Part shown: positions 1-9,025 of the stretch, piece by piece
Numbering within the stretch: the stretch's first letter is position 1
Layout of the letters: the number at the start of each line of letters is the position of its first letter
Assembly: GCF_019429625.1 (NCBI RefSeq)
Contig: NZ_JAHXRW010000004.1
Location: 186,001 to 250,000 of the forward strand
Source of the DNA: Celeribacter sp. PS-C1
Lineage (GTDB): Bacteria > Pseudomonadota > Alphaproteobacteria > Rhodobacterales > Rhodobacteraceae
Direction: 5' to 3'
DNA: 64,000 nt
Program-made: the position numbers and the translations under genes
Notes under the pieces: model-generated
Database searches by the model: none
Told to the model about the DNA's origin: nothing
The model's input: only the letters and a program-made list of their open reading frames with translations

Positions 1-129
1 GATCCTGCAGGCAGGGGCCCAGGCCCGGAGCATCTCCAGTCGGCGCTGCACCTCTTGTGGCCCTGCGGTTTGATGCAGCGGGCTCACCAGTTGATAGAGC
101 AGACGGGGGGCGTCCGGCATGTGTCCCAT
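1..129 (-). CDS. Partial CDS, possibly Asp/Glu/hydantoin racemase-like (N-terminal 43 residues)
   Basis: The first 43 codons of a minus-strand gene run off the left edge of the window. The N-terminus reads MGHMPDAPRLLYQLVSPLHQ and continues in frame to base 1. A second in-frame ATG at base 120 is possible. The ribosome site is weak. The LLYQLVSP..QT stretch reminds me of the first beta strand of the Asp/Glu/hydantoin racemase superfamily, but 43 residues are too few to be sure. It lies 33 bp downstream of the ABC permease gene on the same strand, so it is probably the last gene of that transporter operon. Confidence 0.55.
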   Translation of the reverse strand, partial: MGHMPDAPRLLYQLVSPLHQTAGPQEVQRRLEMLRAWAPACRI

Positions 130-162
130 GGCGGTGTCTTTCTTTGAGTGATGGGCGTCGGA

Positions 163-975
163 TCAGAACGCGCGTTGCAATCCGACGAGTTTTTGAACGA
201 GGCCCACGCCTGCAATCGACAGAATGATCGAGATCGTCGCCGCCGCGGCTGCAGTGGGTTTGAACTCGTAGGTCAGGAAGTCGAACAGTGCGAGTGGCAG
301 GGTGTTGCCCCCCAGCGGTTTGAGCAGAAGCGAGATCGTGTAGAGATCGAAACTGTTGATAAAGGCAAAGATCGCCCCCATCGCCAACCCCGGCATGACC
401 AGCGGAAGGATCACCAGCCGGAAGGTCTGCCAGCCCGTAGCGCCCAGAGAGGCGGAGGCCTCTTCCAGCGAAGACGGCACCTGCCGCAGCGCAGCCGAGA
501 TCGAAACATAGGCGTAGGGAAAGGACATCAGGATGTGGCCGAATTGCAGCCCGGCGACGGTTTTGCCCAGTTCGATCTTGTAGAGAAAGAACAGCAAACC
601 GACGGCGGTGAGCAGTTCGGGCACCAGCAGCGGCAAGGTCATGCCCAGCTGGAACACGCCCGACAGTTTACCCGAAAGCGCCTGCCCCGCCAAAGCGGCC
701 ATCATCGCGATCGCGCTCGTCACGACGGCCGTGATGGCCCCGATCCGAAGCGACATCAGAAGACCATCGACAAGATCCTGACGCGCGAAGAATTCCTGAT
801 ACCAGCGCAGGGACAGGCCTTGCGGCGGGAATTCGATCATCAGCCCATTGGTCAGGGAGGCGCCCACGATGGTGACAACCGGCACCAGAAGAAAGACGTA
901 GAGCGCGATGATCAGGACGGCAAAGCCAAGGTTCACGTGGCGTTGCCCGCCAAAGGTTTTCGCAGCCATGCTCAT
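163..975 (-). CDS. ABC transporter permease, PotC-like (polyamine/opine-type uptake)
   Basis: An inner-membrane permease of 270 aa, the normal size for PotC-type subunits. It has about six hydrophobic segments; the first is around residues 15-38. The cytoplasmic EAA loop, which contacts the ATPase, is visible around residues 171-196 (EEASASLGAT followed by LPLVMPG). It overlaps the preceding permease gene by 4 bp, so the two are translationally coupled. With the second permease, the ATPase and the Tat-exported binding protein it forms a complete importer of the spermidine/putrescine/iron/2-aminoethylphosphonate class. The substrate cannot be read from the sequence. An in-frame Met at residue 3 is an alternative start. 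Confidence 0.9.
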   Translation of the reverse strand: MSMAAKTFGGQRHVNLGFAVLIIALYVFLLVPVVTIVGASLTNGLMIEFPPQGLSLRWYQEFFARQDLVDGLLMSLRIGAITAVVTSAIAMMAALAGQALSGKLSGVFQLGMTLPLLVPELLTAVGLLFFLYKIELGKTVAGLQFGHILMSFPYAYVSISAALRQVPSSLEEASASLGATGWQTFRLVILPLVMPGLAMGAIFAFINSFDLYTISLLLKPLGGNTLPLALFDFLTYEFKPTAAAAATISIILSIAGVGLVQKLVGLQRAF

Positions 976-1829
976 GCGCGCGCCCTCTCGTTAAGTTTCC
1001 AGGTGAGGCGCGTGAAGAGCACCACGATCAGCACCGTTGAGACCGACAGGACAATCGCCAGCGCCGAGCCAAAGGGCCATTGGAAGGTTCCGGTCAACTC
1101 GCCGATGATCAAAGTCGGCATGTAGCTGACCATTTGTCCGCCCAGAAGCGCCGGGGTCACATAGGCCGCGACGGCGAGAACGTAGACGAGGATCACGCCG
1201 GGCTGGATGCCCGGAAAGCTCAGAGGCAGGATGATGTCGCGAAACACCTGATAGCGGCTCGCCCCCATCGAGGCAGAGGCTTCGGTCAGGCTCTGTGGGA
1301 TGTTGCGCAGCGCATTGTTGATCGGCAGCACCATGAAGGGCACAAAAACGTGCACAAGGGCGAGGATCACGAGCGACTGGGTAAAGAGCAGACGCAACGG
1401 GCGTTCGATGATCCCCAGCGCCATAAGGCTCTCGTTGAGCGGGCCATTGAGGGCGGCGACGATCATCCAACCGAAGTTGCGCACCAAGACACCGGTCATC
1501 AGCGGTGAGGCGATACAGGCGTAGAGGAAAACGGCTTTAAACCCTTTGGCCCGCGACAGGTGCCAGGCAATCGGATAGCTCACGATCAGGCACAGCAGCG
1601 TTACGATCCCGGCAGTCGACAGCGAGCGCCACAGCACGCCCCAGTAGTACCCGTCGCCCAAGATACGGGTGTAGTGCATAAACGTATAGTCATCGCCGAA
1701 AGGCTCTGAGCTGCCGGGCGTGCGAAAGCTCATCTCGACCATATTCGTGATCGGCAAGATCATGAAGATAAAGATGAGAGCCAGCGCTGGCAGAGCCAGC
1801 GCCCAGGTCAATTTCTTCGAGCGCATCAT
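972..1829 (-). CDS. ABC transporter permease, PotB-like
   Basis: The first permease of the PotABCD-type importer, 285 aa. An N-terminal membrane segment lies at about residues 9-29, with five more hydrophobic segments after it. The EAA loop is at about 182-207 (TEASASMGAS, then LPLSFPG). The N-terminus is Met-Met, so translation may begin at either codon. Its start overlaps the ATPase stop codon by 4 bp and its own end overlaps the PotC-like gene by 4 bp, which shows one tightly coupled operon. PotB- and PotC-type subunits usually form a heterodimer in the inner membrane. Confidence 0.9.
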   Translation of the reverse strand: MMRSKKLTWALALPALALIFIFMILPITNMVEMSFRTPGSSEPFGDDYTFMHYTRILGDGYYWGVLWRSLSTAGIVTLLCLIVSYPIAWHLSRAKGFKAVFLYACIASPLMTGVLVRNFGWMIVAALNGPLNESLMALGIIERPLRLLFTQSLVILALVHVFVPFMVLPINNALRNIPQSLTEASASMGASRYQVFRDIILPLSFPGIQPGVILVYVLAVAAYVTPALLGGQMVSYMPTLIIGELTGTFQWPFGSALAIVLSVSTVLIVVLFTRLTWKLNERARA

Positions 1830-2893
1830 GGCGCGACCTCCGGCATCAGCCAGACATGCGACAGATCAATGGCAACGCCGACCCGATCCCCCACCGAAAC
1901 CGCATGGTTCGGCGGCGCGGTCAGTTTCAGCCGACCGCCTTCGGGCAGCGCGATCTCACAGTGAAGCGACGCGCCCAAGAAAGCGCATTTGATCACCTCA
2001 CCCTCAAAAGTCGCCGCCTCTCCGGTGGTCACAAGGCTCAGGCTCTCGGGGCGCAAAAGCAATTCCGCGGCGGCGCTGTCCGGCAAGCCGGGGACGCCAT
2101 CCACCTCGATATCCGCGCCCGCGACATGCACCGCGTAGCGCCCTTCACCAATCGGCTTGACGCTATTGGCGGTCAAGAAATTCGCTTCGCCGGTGAAATC
2201 CGCGACATAGCGTTCGGTCGGCTTTTGATAAATCTCACGCGGGGTGGCGAATTGCGCCACACGTCCCGCTTTCATCACCGCAACCATATCCGACATGGCC
2301 ATGGCCTCGGATTGGTCGTGCGTAACGTAAAAGGCCGTGATGCCGGATTGCTGCTGCAAATCCCGAATGAGCCAACGCACTTCGTCGCGCAGACGGGCAT
2401 CAAGGTTGGCCAAAGGCTCGTCGAGCAACAACAGGCGCGGTTTGAGCACGAGCGCGCGGGCCAAGGCGACACGTTGCTGTTGCCCTCCGGAAATCTCGCG
2501 CGGCAGCCGATCTTCGAGGCCGGTAAGCCGCACCAGTTTCATCACATCGAAGACACGGGTCTCGATCTCGCTCTTCGAACATTTTTGCAGGCGGAGCCCG
2601 TAGCCGATGTTCTCGGCTACGGTCATGTGCGGAAACAAGGCGTAGTTCTGAAAGACCACGCCGAATTTGCGACGGTTGGAAGGCACATTGAGGATGCTCT
2701 CGCCATCCACCAGAATGTCACCCCCATTCGGCTCGTGAAATCCGGCAAGACACCGAAGCGTCGTGCTTTTGCCACAGCCGGAGGGGCCGAGCAGCGTCAC
2801 GAGCTGCCCGGATTCGGCGGTGAGAGAGACACCATCAAGCGCAAGAAAATCATTGTAGGACTTGCGCAGGTTTTTGACTTCAACCGTCGTCAT
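1826..2893 (-). CDS. ABC transporter ATP-binding protein, PotA-like
   Basis: The 355-aa ATPase of the importer. The Walker A motif GPSGCGKS is at residues 36-43, the signature ISGGQQQR at about 134-141, Walker B LLLLDEP at about 154-160, and the switch His in YVTHDQSE follows. The last roughly 80 residues form the TOBE-type accessory domain typical of PotA/FbpC/MalK ATPases. Length and layout match PotA. It lies 3 bp after the binding-protein gene and overlaps the PotB-like gene by 4 bp. Its function is energising import by ATP hydrolysis at the inner membrane. Confidence 0.93.
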   Translation of the reverse strand: MTTVEVKNLRKSYNDFLALDGVSLTAESGQLVTLLGPSGCGKSTTLRCLAGFHEPNGGDILVDGESILNVPSNRRKFGVVFQNYALFPHMTVAENIGYGLRLQKCSKSEIETRVFDVMKLVRLTGLEDRLPREISGGQQQRVALARALVLKPRLLLLDEPLANLDARLRDEVRWLIRDLQQQSGITAFYVTHDQSEAMAMSDMVAVMKAGRVAQFATPREIYQKPTERYVADFTGEANFLTANSVKPIGEGRYAVHVAGADIEVDGVPGLPDSAAAELLLRPESLSLVTTGEAATFEGEVIKCAFLGASLHCEIALPEGGRLKLTAPPNHAVSVGDRVGVAIDLSHVWLMPEVAP

Positions 2894-2896
2894 TTC

Positions 2897-3928
2897 TTAG
2901 ATCGTCCGTTCCCAGAGGTCGTTCAGAGCCGGCATGATGGACAGGGTCTCATCCCAATCGAACCGGATCGCTTGTGACACCACCTCAGGCTGAAGCGGCC
3001 ATTTTTGCAACTCTTCAGGCAGCTCGACGGTTTTGTTCGTCGGCGCGATGAGCCAGTTCTCTGCCATCCAAAGCTGAATTTCGGGGCTGAGCACGAAGTT
3101 CACGTAGTCCAGACCAAGCTGTTTGTCGGGGCTGTTTTTGAACACGGAGAAGGAGTGGTCGAACACCATCATGCCCTCTTCCGGCACAACGTAGTCGATC
3201 GGCACGCCCTGTTCCTGCATCGCCTTGATTTCCCCGAGGTCGATCGGAGCAACTGCGATCTGGCCCTGCGTCAGAAGCGGCGTCAGCTGTGCGGAGTAAC
3301 CGATCTGCGGGAACGGGCCGAGCTCTTTGAATTTCGCGACAGCGGTTTCGATATCGTCGCGACCGGAACCAAAGTGCTCACCGGCCCAGAGCGCCATCAT
3401 GGTCGCTGCGGAGTTGGTGATTTTGTAGAGCCCCAGAAGGCCGCGGAAGCGTTCGTCCCAGAGATCGGCCCAGCCTTTGGGCGGCTCGGAAATCATATCG
3501 GTGCGATAGGCTAGAACCAGCGGTGCCAGCATGCCGGTCACGGCGGTGTTGCCTTTGAGAACCGCAGGATCAATCACGTTGGCCATGTTCGGCACGAGTT
3601 CCGGGGTCAGCTCCTCGAAATAATCGTCGTTGCGGATCATCGCGGTGTATTTTTCGTTGAGCATCACGGCCGGGAACGGCGGATTCTCGGGACCGGCTGC
3701 GCGGAAGTTCGAAATCCAAGCCATGCCGAGACCGATGTCGAGATCGAAATCCTTGCCGATCTGCTCAGCGAATTTCGGCATCACATATTGGCGCCAGTCG
3801 TTTTCCCAGCGACCGCCAAACATGTTCACGATGAAGGTGTCGGACTGCGCAAAGGCCGGAAGGCCGATGGCGCCAAGGGCGGCGGCCCCGGCGGAGGTTT
3901 TGAGGAAATTGCGTCGCGTTAGACTCAT
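2897..3928 (-). CDS. Tat-exported extracellular solute-binding protein, PotD/FbpA-type
   Basis: The periplasmic binding protein (343 aa) of the PotABCD-type importer and the first gene of that operon. The N-terminus MSLTRRNFLKTSAGAAALG carries a twin-arginine signal (TRRNFLK) and a predicted cleavage near PAFAQ, so it should be exported folded. The rest is a two-lobe binding-protein fold of the spermidine/putrescine, thiamine and iron cluster. A strong GGAG ribosome site precedes the start. The ligand is unknown. The neighbouring ThDP enzyme and the racemase-like fragment suggest a carboxylate or amine rather than iron, but that is inference. Confidence 0.88.
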   Translation of the reverse strand: MSLTRRNFLKTSAGAAALGAIGLPAFAQSDTFIVNMFGGRWENDWRQYVMPKFAEQIGKDFDLDIGLGMAWISNFRAAGPENPPFPAVMLNEKYTAMIRNDDYFEELTPELVPNMANVIDPAVLKGNTAVTGMLAPLVLAYRTDMISEPPKGWADLWDERFRGLLGLYKITNSAATMMALWAGEHFGSGRDDIETAVAKFKELGPFPQIGYSAQLTPLLTQGQIAVAPIDLGEIKAMQEQGVPIDYVVPEEGMMVFDHSFSVFKNSPDKQLGLDYVNFVLSPEIQLWMAENWLIAPTNKTVELPEELQKWPLQPEVVSQAIRFDWDETLSIMPALNDLWERTI

Positions 3929-4036
3929 AGGAGGTCTCCTGTTGGGTTTCTTTGTTGTCGGCCGACAGCAGCACGGGGAAGAAACCGCTGCCGACCGTAT
4001 ATCCCCGCATTTTTGAGAGCGGGATTCTGGGGTGAG

Positions 4037-5680
4037 CTACATCTCGATGTTGTCGGGGTCGAGGTGCAGATCGATCAAAACGGGACCGGTGCGGTTAACA
4101 ATTGCGGCACAAGCCTCGTCGAGACTGTCCGCGTCGGTAACACCCACCGCGGCAAACCCGAGCGTCGCGCAGGTCGCCGCAAAGTCTATGGGGGCGATCA
4201 TCGAGAGCTGGGGGTCCATATTGCGATTGGTGAACTGAACATGCTCGGCGCCATAGCTGCCGTCGTTGCACAGGATGATGATCACATCCGCCTTTTCACG
4301 CACGAGGGTGACGAGTTCGCTCAGCCCGGAGAGGGAAAACCCGCCATCGCCCGCGACGAAAACTGTCGGACGATCCGTGACCGCGGTCGCGGCACCAATG
4401 GTTTCGCCAAGACCGCAGCCAATAGCGCCGAAATGCGAGGTGTAGACCAAATCTGCGGGGCGCGTCACCGGCAGGTTGCGCCACGCGGAGGTGACGAAAC
4501 GCCCGAGATCGGTGACGAGCACGCGCTCCTTGGGTAGCGCTTGATGTAGGCGGCGCAAGGCCGGAACCATATCGACACAGCCGGGGGCCACGTCAGAGGC
4601 ATCTGGGATGCGCGCGAATGTTTCGGCCTCTTGCGCCAGAGGCTCGAAAAGATCATCCGTTGCGCCGGACCCGGGGATTTCCGCGAGGTCCAGAAGCTCC
4701 GTAAACGCGCGCGCCGTTCCGGCAATATCGCCGATCAATCGCAGGGTCGGCGTGTCGAGGCGCGGGTTTTCTTCTGCGTCAGGCAGGATTTGGACGACAC
4801 GCTTGCCGTTGGTATAGGCGCGTTCTTCGGTGGTGTGCTTGCTGAGGCTGGCCCCGAAGGCGAGGATACAGTCAGATTTCATAATCACATCGGTCGCCGT
4901 CGGATGGCTCAGCCCGCCGCAAATGCCGATGTTGAATGTCTCGCCCTCGAACAGGCCCTGCGCTTTGAGCGTGGTCGCCAAGGGCGCCTCGATCCGCTTG
5001 GCCAGCGCGACAAGGGCGTCGCGCGCCTCTGGCGAACATGCGCCCCGACCGGCAAGGATCAAAGGACGGCGGGCGGAGGCCAGCATGCCAGCGGCTTCTT
5101 CGAGAAGCTCCCCCGACGCAGGTGCCGCCACATAGGCCGGCAGCGGTGGGGTAGAGGCGCGGGCCGGAAGGTCTTCCCACATCAAATCGACGCGCATGTT
5201 GAACACGACAGGACAGCGGCGATGCGCCGCGATGCGGAAGGCCCGATCAAGATCGTCGAGAGCTGTCGCAGGGCTGCGCATGTCGACAAACACGGCGCCT
5301 GCGCTTGCCACAACTTCTCTTTGATTGATCTTTTGCAGGTGTTGCAGATCGCCGGGCGCCGTGTCGCCGCAAAGCACAACAAGCGGGATGCCACCGCGCG
5401 CCGCCTCGGCAAGCGCGGTCACCACATTGGTCAGCGCCGGGCCGTGCGTGATCGTCGCAACACCGGTTTGCCCCGTGGTCTGAGCATAGCCGATGGCCGC
5501 CAAAACGACATTTGCTTCATGGGTGCAGGCGATATAGCGACCGATATTGGCATCGATATAGGCCTTGACCATAAAGAGGTTCGCGTCTCCGACGAGACCG
5601 TAAAGATGCGTGGCACCATGGGTCTTCAGCGCCTTGGCCAATCCCTCGTGCAATTTGATGTCTGTGGCCGTATCTCTCAT
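4037..5680 (-). CDS. Thiamine diphosphate-dependent enzyme (acetolactate synthase/benzoylformate decarboxylase-like)
   Basis: A 547-aa three-domain ThDP enzyme, the usual size of the acetolactate synthase/oxalyl-CoA/benzoylformate decarboxylase superfamily. The N-terminal Pyr domain has the catalytic Glu55 in CTHEAN. The central domain is at about 190-330. The C-terminal PP domain has the metal/ThDP motif GDG at 444-446, closed by N472. It should break or make a C-C bond next to a 2-oxo acid. The precise substrate cannot be fixed from sequence. It lies directly upstream of the ABC importer on the same strand and divergent from the TRAP/aromatic operon. That places it across the same regulatory region and makes an aromatic 2-oxo acid a reasonable guess. 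Confidence 0.85.
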   Translation of the reverse strand: MRDTATDIKLHEGLAKALKTHGATHLYGLVGDANLFMVKAYIDANIGRYIACTHEANVVLAAIGYAQTTGQTGVATITHGPALTNVVTALAEAARGGIPLVVLCGDTAPGDLQHLQKINQREVVASAGAVFVDMRSPATALDDLDRAFRIAAHRRCPVVFNMRVDLMWEDLPARASTPPLPAYVAAPASGELLEEAAGMLASARRPLILAGRGACSPEARDALVALAKRIEAPLATTLKAQGLFEGETFNIGICGGLSHPTATDVIMKSDCILAFGASLSKHTTEERAYTNGKRVVQILPDAEENPRLDTPTLRLIGDIAGTARAFTELLDLAEIPGSGATDDLFEPLAQEAETFARIPDASDVAPGCVDMVPALRRLHQALPKERVLVTDLGRFVTSAWRNLPVTRPADLVYTSHFGAIGCGLGETIGAATAVTDRPTVFVAGDGGFSLSGLSELVTLVREKADVIIILCNDGSYGAEHVQFTNRNMDPQLSMIAPIDFAATCATLGFAAVGVTDADSLDEACAAIVNRTGPVLIDLHLDPDNIEM

Positions 5681-6092
5681 GTCTCGTCGCTGGTCTATTC
5701 GATGGGTCTATTTGATTTCTGAATCGACTATACGTCCGAACACATATGGTAAAAAGTTCATTTTACTCCCGCCAATAGTTCCAAAATGGAACTTTATGAA
5801 AGCAACGCCACAAAGACGATTGTCCGGCGCTTTGCCGCTGCCCCACCGACAAACGACCTAAGTCCCTTGTGCCAAAGGGCTCTGCGCCTCCGGCCTCTTC
5901 ATTGTCGCCGACCACCTCCTCCCGCGCATGTCCGCCAGGCGGACACATCAGTCTTCCGCATATCCTTTCGCCCAGCGCGCTCCCTATTTTCGGTTCAAAA
6001 GCGTTTGGGAGGAACGCAATGAAAACGCACCAGACCTGCTTGATTGCGGGCATGAGATCATCCCGAACCGTGACTGCGAAAGGATGGCATCC
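5681..6092. promoter_or_regulatory. Divergent intergenic region with two inverted repeats (candidate IclR operators)
   Basis: This 412-bp gap separates the ThDP enzyme gene from the TRAP operon and must hold both promoters. It contains a perfect 17-bp palindrome at 5777-5793, AGTTCCA-AAA-TGGAACT. A second inverted repeat lies at 5749-5766, with arms GTAAAA/TTTTAC around a 6-bp core. TTCCA/TGGAA-type palindromes are typical of IclR-family operators, and an IclR gene closes the neighbouring catabolic operon. The palindrome lies about 300 bp before the TRAP start and about 100 bp before the ThDP gene start, so it could control either or both. I found no convincing gene in the gap. Confidence 0.5.
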
Positions 6093-6581
6093 ATGCCGCA
6101 ACTGACGTTCAAGACACTCATATCGCATGGTTTCCTGGCGGGTGCCGGGGCCTGTTTCCTGTTTGGCACGGGCGTAACCGTGGGCGATGTCGCCCTGCGC
6201 GCCATCGTCAATAAAAACATCCCCGGCGCGATTGAAATGACCTCGCTCTCCATCGGCCTTGGCGCGCTCTTGTCGATGCCGGTGTGCTACGCCAAGCGCA
6301 CCCATGTCACCGCGAAACTTTTGTCCGAACTATCCCCCAATCGCTTCACCTACCCGCTGGGACTGGTTGGCGCGCTGGCCTCCGCCGTTTTCGCGGCGAT
6401 TCTGGTCTGGATCGTCGCCGAAAATGCGATTGAGAAACTCGGATCGCCGGAAACCACCGCGGATCTCGGCCTGCCGATTCCGGTGTTGATCACGATTGTC
6501 GCATTGGCCTTGGCGGCCAGTCTGGTCGCAGCACTGGCCGGGCTGCGCTTTGCGCTGCGCAATGAGAGGGATTGGGGATGA
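6093..6581 (+). CDS. dctQ: TRAP transporter small permease (DctQ family)
   Basis: The small membrane subunit of a TRAP transporter, 162 aa with four hydrophobic segments (about residues 12-34, 47-66, 86-110 and 126-148), the canonical DctQ topology. I chose the ATG at 6093 because AAAGG sits about 9 bases upstream. An in-frame ATG at 6084 overlaps that site and is less likely. Its stop overlaps the DctM start as ATGA. TRAP systems use ion gradients to import organic acids captured by the DctP protein encoded two genes downstream. Confidence 0.85.
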   Translation: MPQLTFKTLISHGFLAGAGACFLFGTGVTVGDVALRAIVNKNIPGAIEMTSLSIGLGALLSMPVCYAKRTHVTAKLLSELSPNRFTYPLGLVGALASAVFAAILVWIVAENAIEKLGSPETTADLGLPIPVLITIVALALAASLVAALAGLRFALRNERDWG

Positions 6582-7879
6582 GCGGACTTCTTTTGGGCGG
6601 CCTCGGCTTTGCTGCGGCCATCGTCATGATCTTTCTCGAAGTGCCGGTGGCGGTTGCCTTGGGCCTTGTCGGCATCCTTGGGTCCGCGCTGATCATCGGC
6701 TTTGACGGCTCTATGGCCATCGGGGCCACAACCACCTGGGACAGCCTGACGAACTACACTTTGACCATGCTGCCGCTCTTTGTGCTCATGGGCAATATCG
6801 CGGCGCGTTCGGGTCTGTCCTCGCGGCTCTATCAATCTATGTCGGTACTGATCGGTCATCGCCGTGGCGGGCTGGCTTTGGCCACCATCGGCGCCTCTGC
6901 GGGCTTTGGCATGATTTCCGGGTCTTCTCTGGCGACCACCGCCACCATGGGCCGGATCGCCATGCCGGAGATGCAAGAGGCGGGCTATTCACGCTCGCTC
7001 TCCGCAGGGTCAGTCGCCGCCGGTGGCACGCTGGGCATCCTGATCCCGCCTTCGACGGTTTTGGTGATCTACGCCTTCATCGCGGAGCAATCCATTCGCG
7101 ATCTGCTTTTGGCCACCGCTGGTCCGATCTTCCTCGCCGTGCTGCTCTATTGCATGGCGATCTGGGTGCCGATCTGGTTCGGCTGGTCCACCGCGCCGCA
7201 ACGCGACCGCGCGACCGCGCAGGAACGCAACGCAGCGCTCAAGGAGCTTTTGCCTCCCGTCGGAATTTTCGGCCTGATCATGGGCGGGCTCTATACTGGC
7301 GTCTTCACCGCCAATGAGACCGCCGCCATCGGGGCCTTTGTCGTGCTGCTCTACGGCTTCCTGTCGCGGCGCCTGTCGCTTTCAGGGATGATGTCGGCGC
7401 TGATGGACACGGCGATGACCTGTGGCGCGCTCTATCTCGTGCTGATCGGCGCAAACCTGTTCAACTTCTTTCTGGCGCTTTCCGGCCTTCCGTTCTCATT
7501 GACCGGCATGTTCTCCGGCATCCTCGATCAACCCATGTTGGTGATCCTTCTGATGCTGGTGATCTATCTGGCTCTTGGCACGCTGATGGACAGTCTCGCC
7601 ATGCTTTTGCTGACCGTGCCGCTCTTTGTGCCCATCGCACAGGCCGCCGGGATCGACCTTGTCTGGTTCGGTATCTTCGCGGTGATGGTCGTGGAAATGG
7701 GGCTGATCACGCCGCCCGTGGGCATGAACCTCTTTGTCCTCAAGACCGTGCAGGCCGACGTAAAACTCACCGAGCTTTGGAAGGGCGCGACGCCTTTCGT
7801 GATCGCCGATTTCATCCGCGTCGCCATCATCATCGCGCTTCCGGCCATCGTGATCTGGCTGCCCTACAACGCCTTTTAA
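6578..7879 (+). CDS. dctM: TRAP transporter large permease (DctM family)
   Basis: The large channel subunit, 433 aa with a dozen or so hydrophobic stretches. It shows the DctM-type conserved sequences GMISGSSLAT and the proline-rich LIPPST segment in the first half, and a matching LITPPVGMN segment near the C-terminus. The ATG at 6578 overlaps the DctQ stop codon, so the two are translationally coupled. A TTG two codons earlier is an unlikely start. Together with DctQ and DctP it should import an organic, probably aromatic, acid for the downstream ring-cleavage enzymes. Confidence 0.92.
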   Translation: MSGLLLGGLGFAAAIVMIFLEVPVAVALGLVGILGSALIIGFDGSMAIGATTTWDSLTNYTLTMLPLFVLMGNIAARSGLSSRLYQSMSVLIGHRRGGLALATIGASAGFGMISGSSLATTATMGRIAMPEMQEAGYSRSLSAGSVAAGGTLGILIPPSTVLVIYAFIAEQSIRDLLLATAGPIFLAVLLYCMAIWVPIWFGWSTAPQRDRATAQERNAALKELLPPVGIFGLIMGGLYTGVFTANETAAIGAFVVLLYGFLSRRLSLSGMMSALMDTAMTCGALYLVLIGANLFNFFLALSGLPFSLTGMFSGILDQPMLVILLMLVIYLALGTLMDSLAMLLLTVPLFVPIAQAAGIDLVWFGIFAVMVVEMGLITPPVGMNLFVLKTVQADVKLTELWKGATPFVIADFIRVAIIIALPAIVIWLPYNAF

Positions 7880-7898
7880 GAACATAAGGGAGGAAACC

Positions 7899-8906
7899 AT
7901 GTTCAACCGACTGCTGAAATCCACCGCTGTGGCCTTGGCTATGACGACGGCGCTGACCGCCGCCTCCGAGGCCCGCGAGCTGCGCGTCTCGTCTTTCGAA
8001 CCGGCGCAGGGGTTCTACTCCGCGAAAATCCTGCAACCCTGGATCGACGAGCTGAACGCGAATCTCTCAGACAAGACCAGTCTGAAGCTCTATCCCGGCT
8101 CCATCCTCGGCGCGCCGCCCGCGCAGGCCGAATTGGTCAAGGCCGGTGTCGCCGACATCGCGCTGGTGGTGCCGAACTACACGCCGGGCCTTTTCCCTCT
8201 GACGGGTGTGGTCGAACTGCCGGGTCTGGTCGACACAAGCACAACCGGCGCCGATATTCTCAACACGCTGGCCGAGGATGGCGCGCTTGATGCGGAATAT
8301 GAAGACTACAAGGTGATCGCGCTCTTCACCACGCCCGCCTACCGGTTTTTCATGACCGACAAAGCCGCAGAGACGCCCGCCGATCTCGACGGGTTGAAAC
8401 TGCGCTCGCCGTCGAAATTCGGCTCGGAACTCTTCGACATGGTGGGTGCCTCCGGTGTCGGCATCCCTGCCCCGCAAGTTTACGAGAACCTTGAGCGTGG
8501 TGTCGTCTCCGGCGCCGTCTGGGTGATGGACGCCTACCGCACCTTCCGCCTCAACGAGGTCGCGCCGAACATCTCGACCACGGGCTTCATGTCCTCGCCC
8601 ATGTCCATCCTTATGAACAAACGCACCTATGACGGACTGTCTGACGCGGACAAGGCGGTGATCGACGAGATGTCAGGGCGTGCCACCGCCGAATGGATCG
8701 CCTCCATCGTCGATGAGACCGATGCGGAAATCGAAGCGGCGTTTCGCGCTGAGGGCGAGGTGACCTTTATCGACCCGGATGAGGCCGGCATGGACACTTG
8801 GGCCGAGGCCTTTGCAACCGCGCCTCAGCTTTGGGTCTCCGATCAACCCGACCCGGCGGCGGCGCAGGCGGCCTTGGACCGGGCGCATGAGGTGGCGGGA
8901 CAGTAA
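7899..8906 (+). CDS. dctP: TRAP transporter substrate-binding protein (DctP family)
   Basis: The periplasmic ligand-binding protein, 335 aa. The first 25 or so residues form a Sec signal (MFNRLLKSTAVALAMTTALT, cleavage near ASEA-RE). The mature part has the usual DctP features: the early helix-strand unit, the segment GLKLRSPSK carrying the conserved carboxylate-binding Arg, and the aromatic/hydrophobic C-terminal lobe. An AGGGAGG ribosome site precedes the start. It lies 19 bp after DctM. The link to aromatic substrates is inferred from the enzymes that follow. Confidence 0.92.
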   Translation: MFNRLLKSTAVALAMTTALTAASEARELRVSSFEPAQGFYSAKILQPWIDELNANLSDKTSLKLYPGSILGAPPAQAELVKAGVADIALVVPNYTPGLFPLTGVVELPGLVDTSTTGADILNTLAEDGALDAEYEDYKVIALFTTPAYRFFMTDKAAETPADLDGLKLRSPSKFGSELFDMVGASGVGIPAPQVYENLERGVVSGAVWVMDAYRTFRLNEVAPNISTTGFMSSPMSILMNKRTYDGLSDADKAVIDEMSGRATAEWIASIVDETDAEIEAAFRAEGEVTFIDPDEAGMDTWAEAFATAPQLWVSDQPDPAAAQAALDRAHEVAGQ

Positions 8907-9025
8907 CCCTCCCCCCTTTCACCACTGGCCTTGTCCGCTCTTCGGACGGACAGGGATCCCGCCTCGGGGTCAGTGCGCTGGCCGTTTAAACTGAGGCATT
9001 CCGAATTCAACCAATGGAGACAACC

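Noticed and set aside
148-1125. Long plus-strand open frame antisense to the first permease
   Set aside because: Arg/Gln/His-rich composition with no motif, lying fully opposite well-supported permease genes; a codon-bias shadow.
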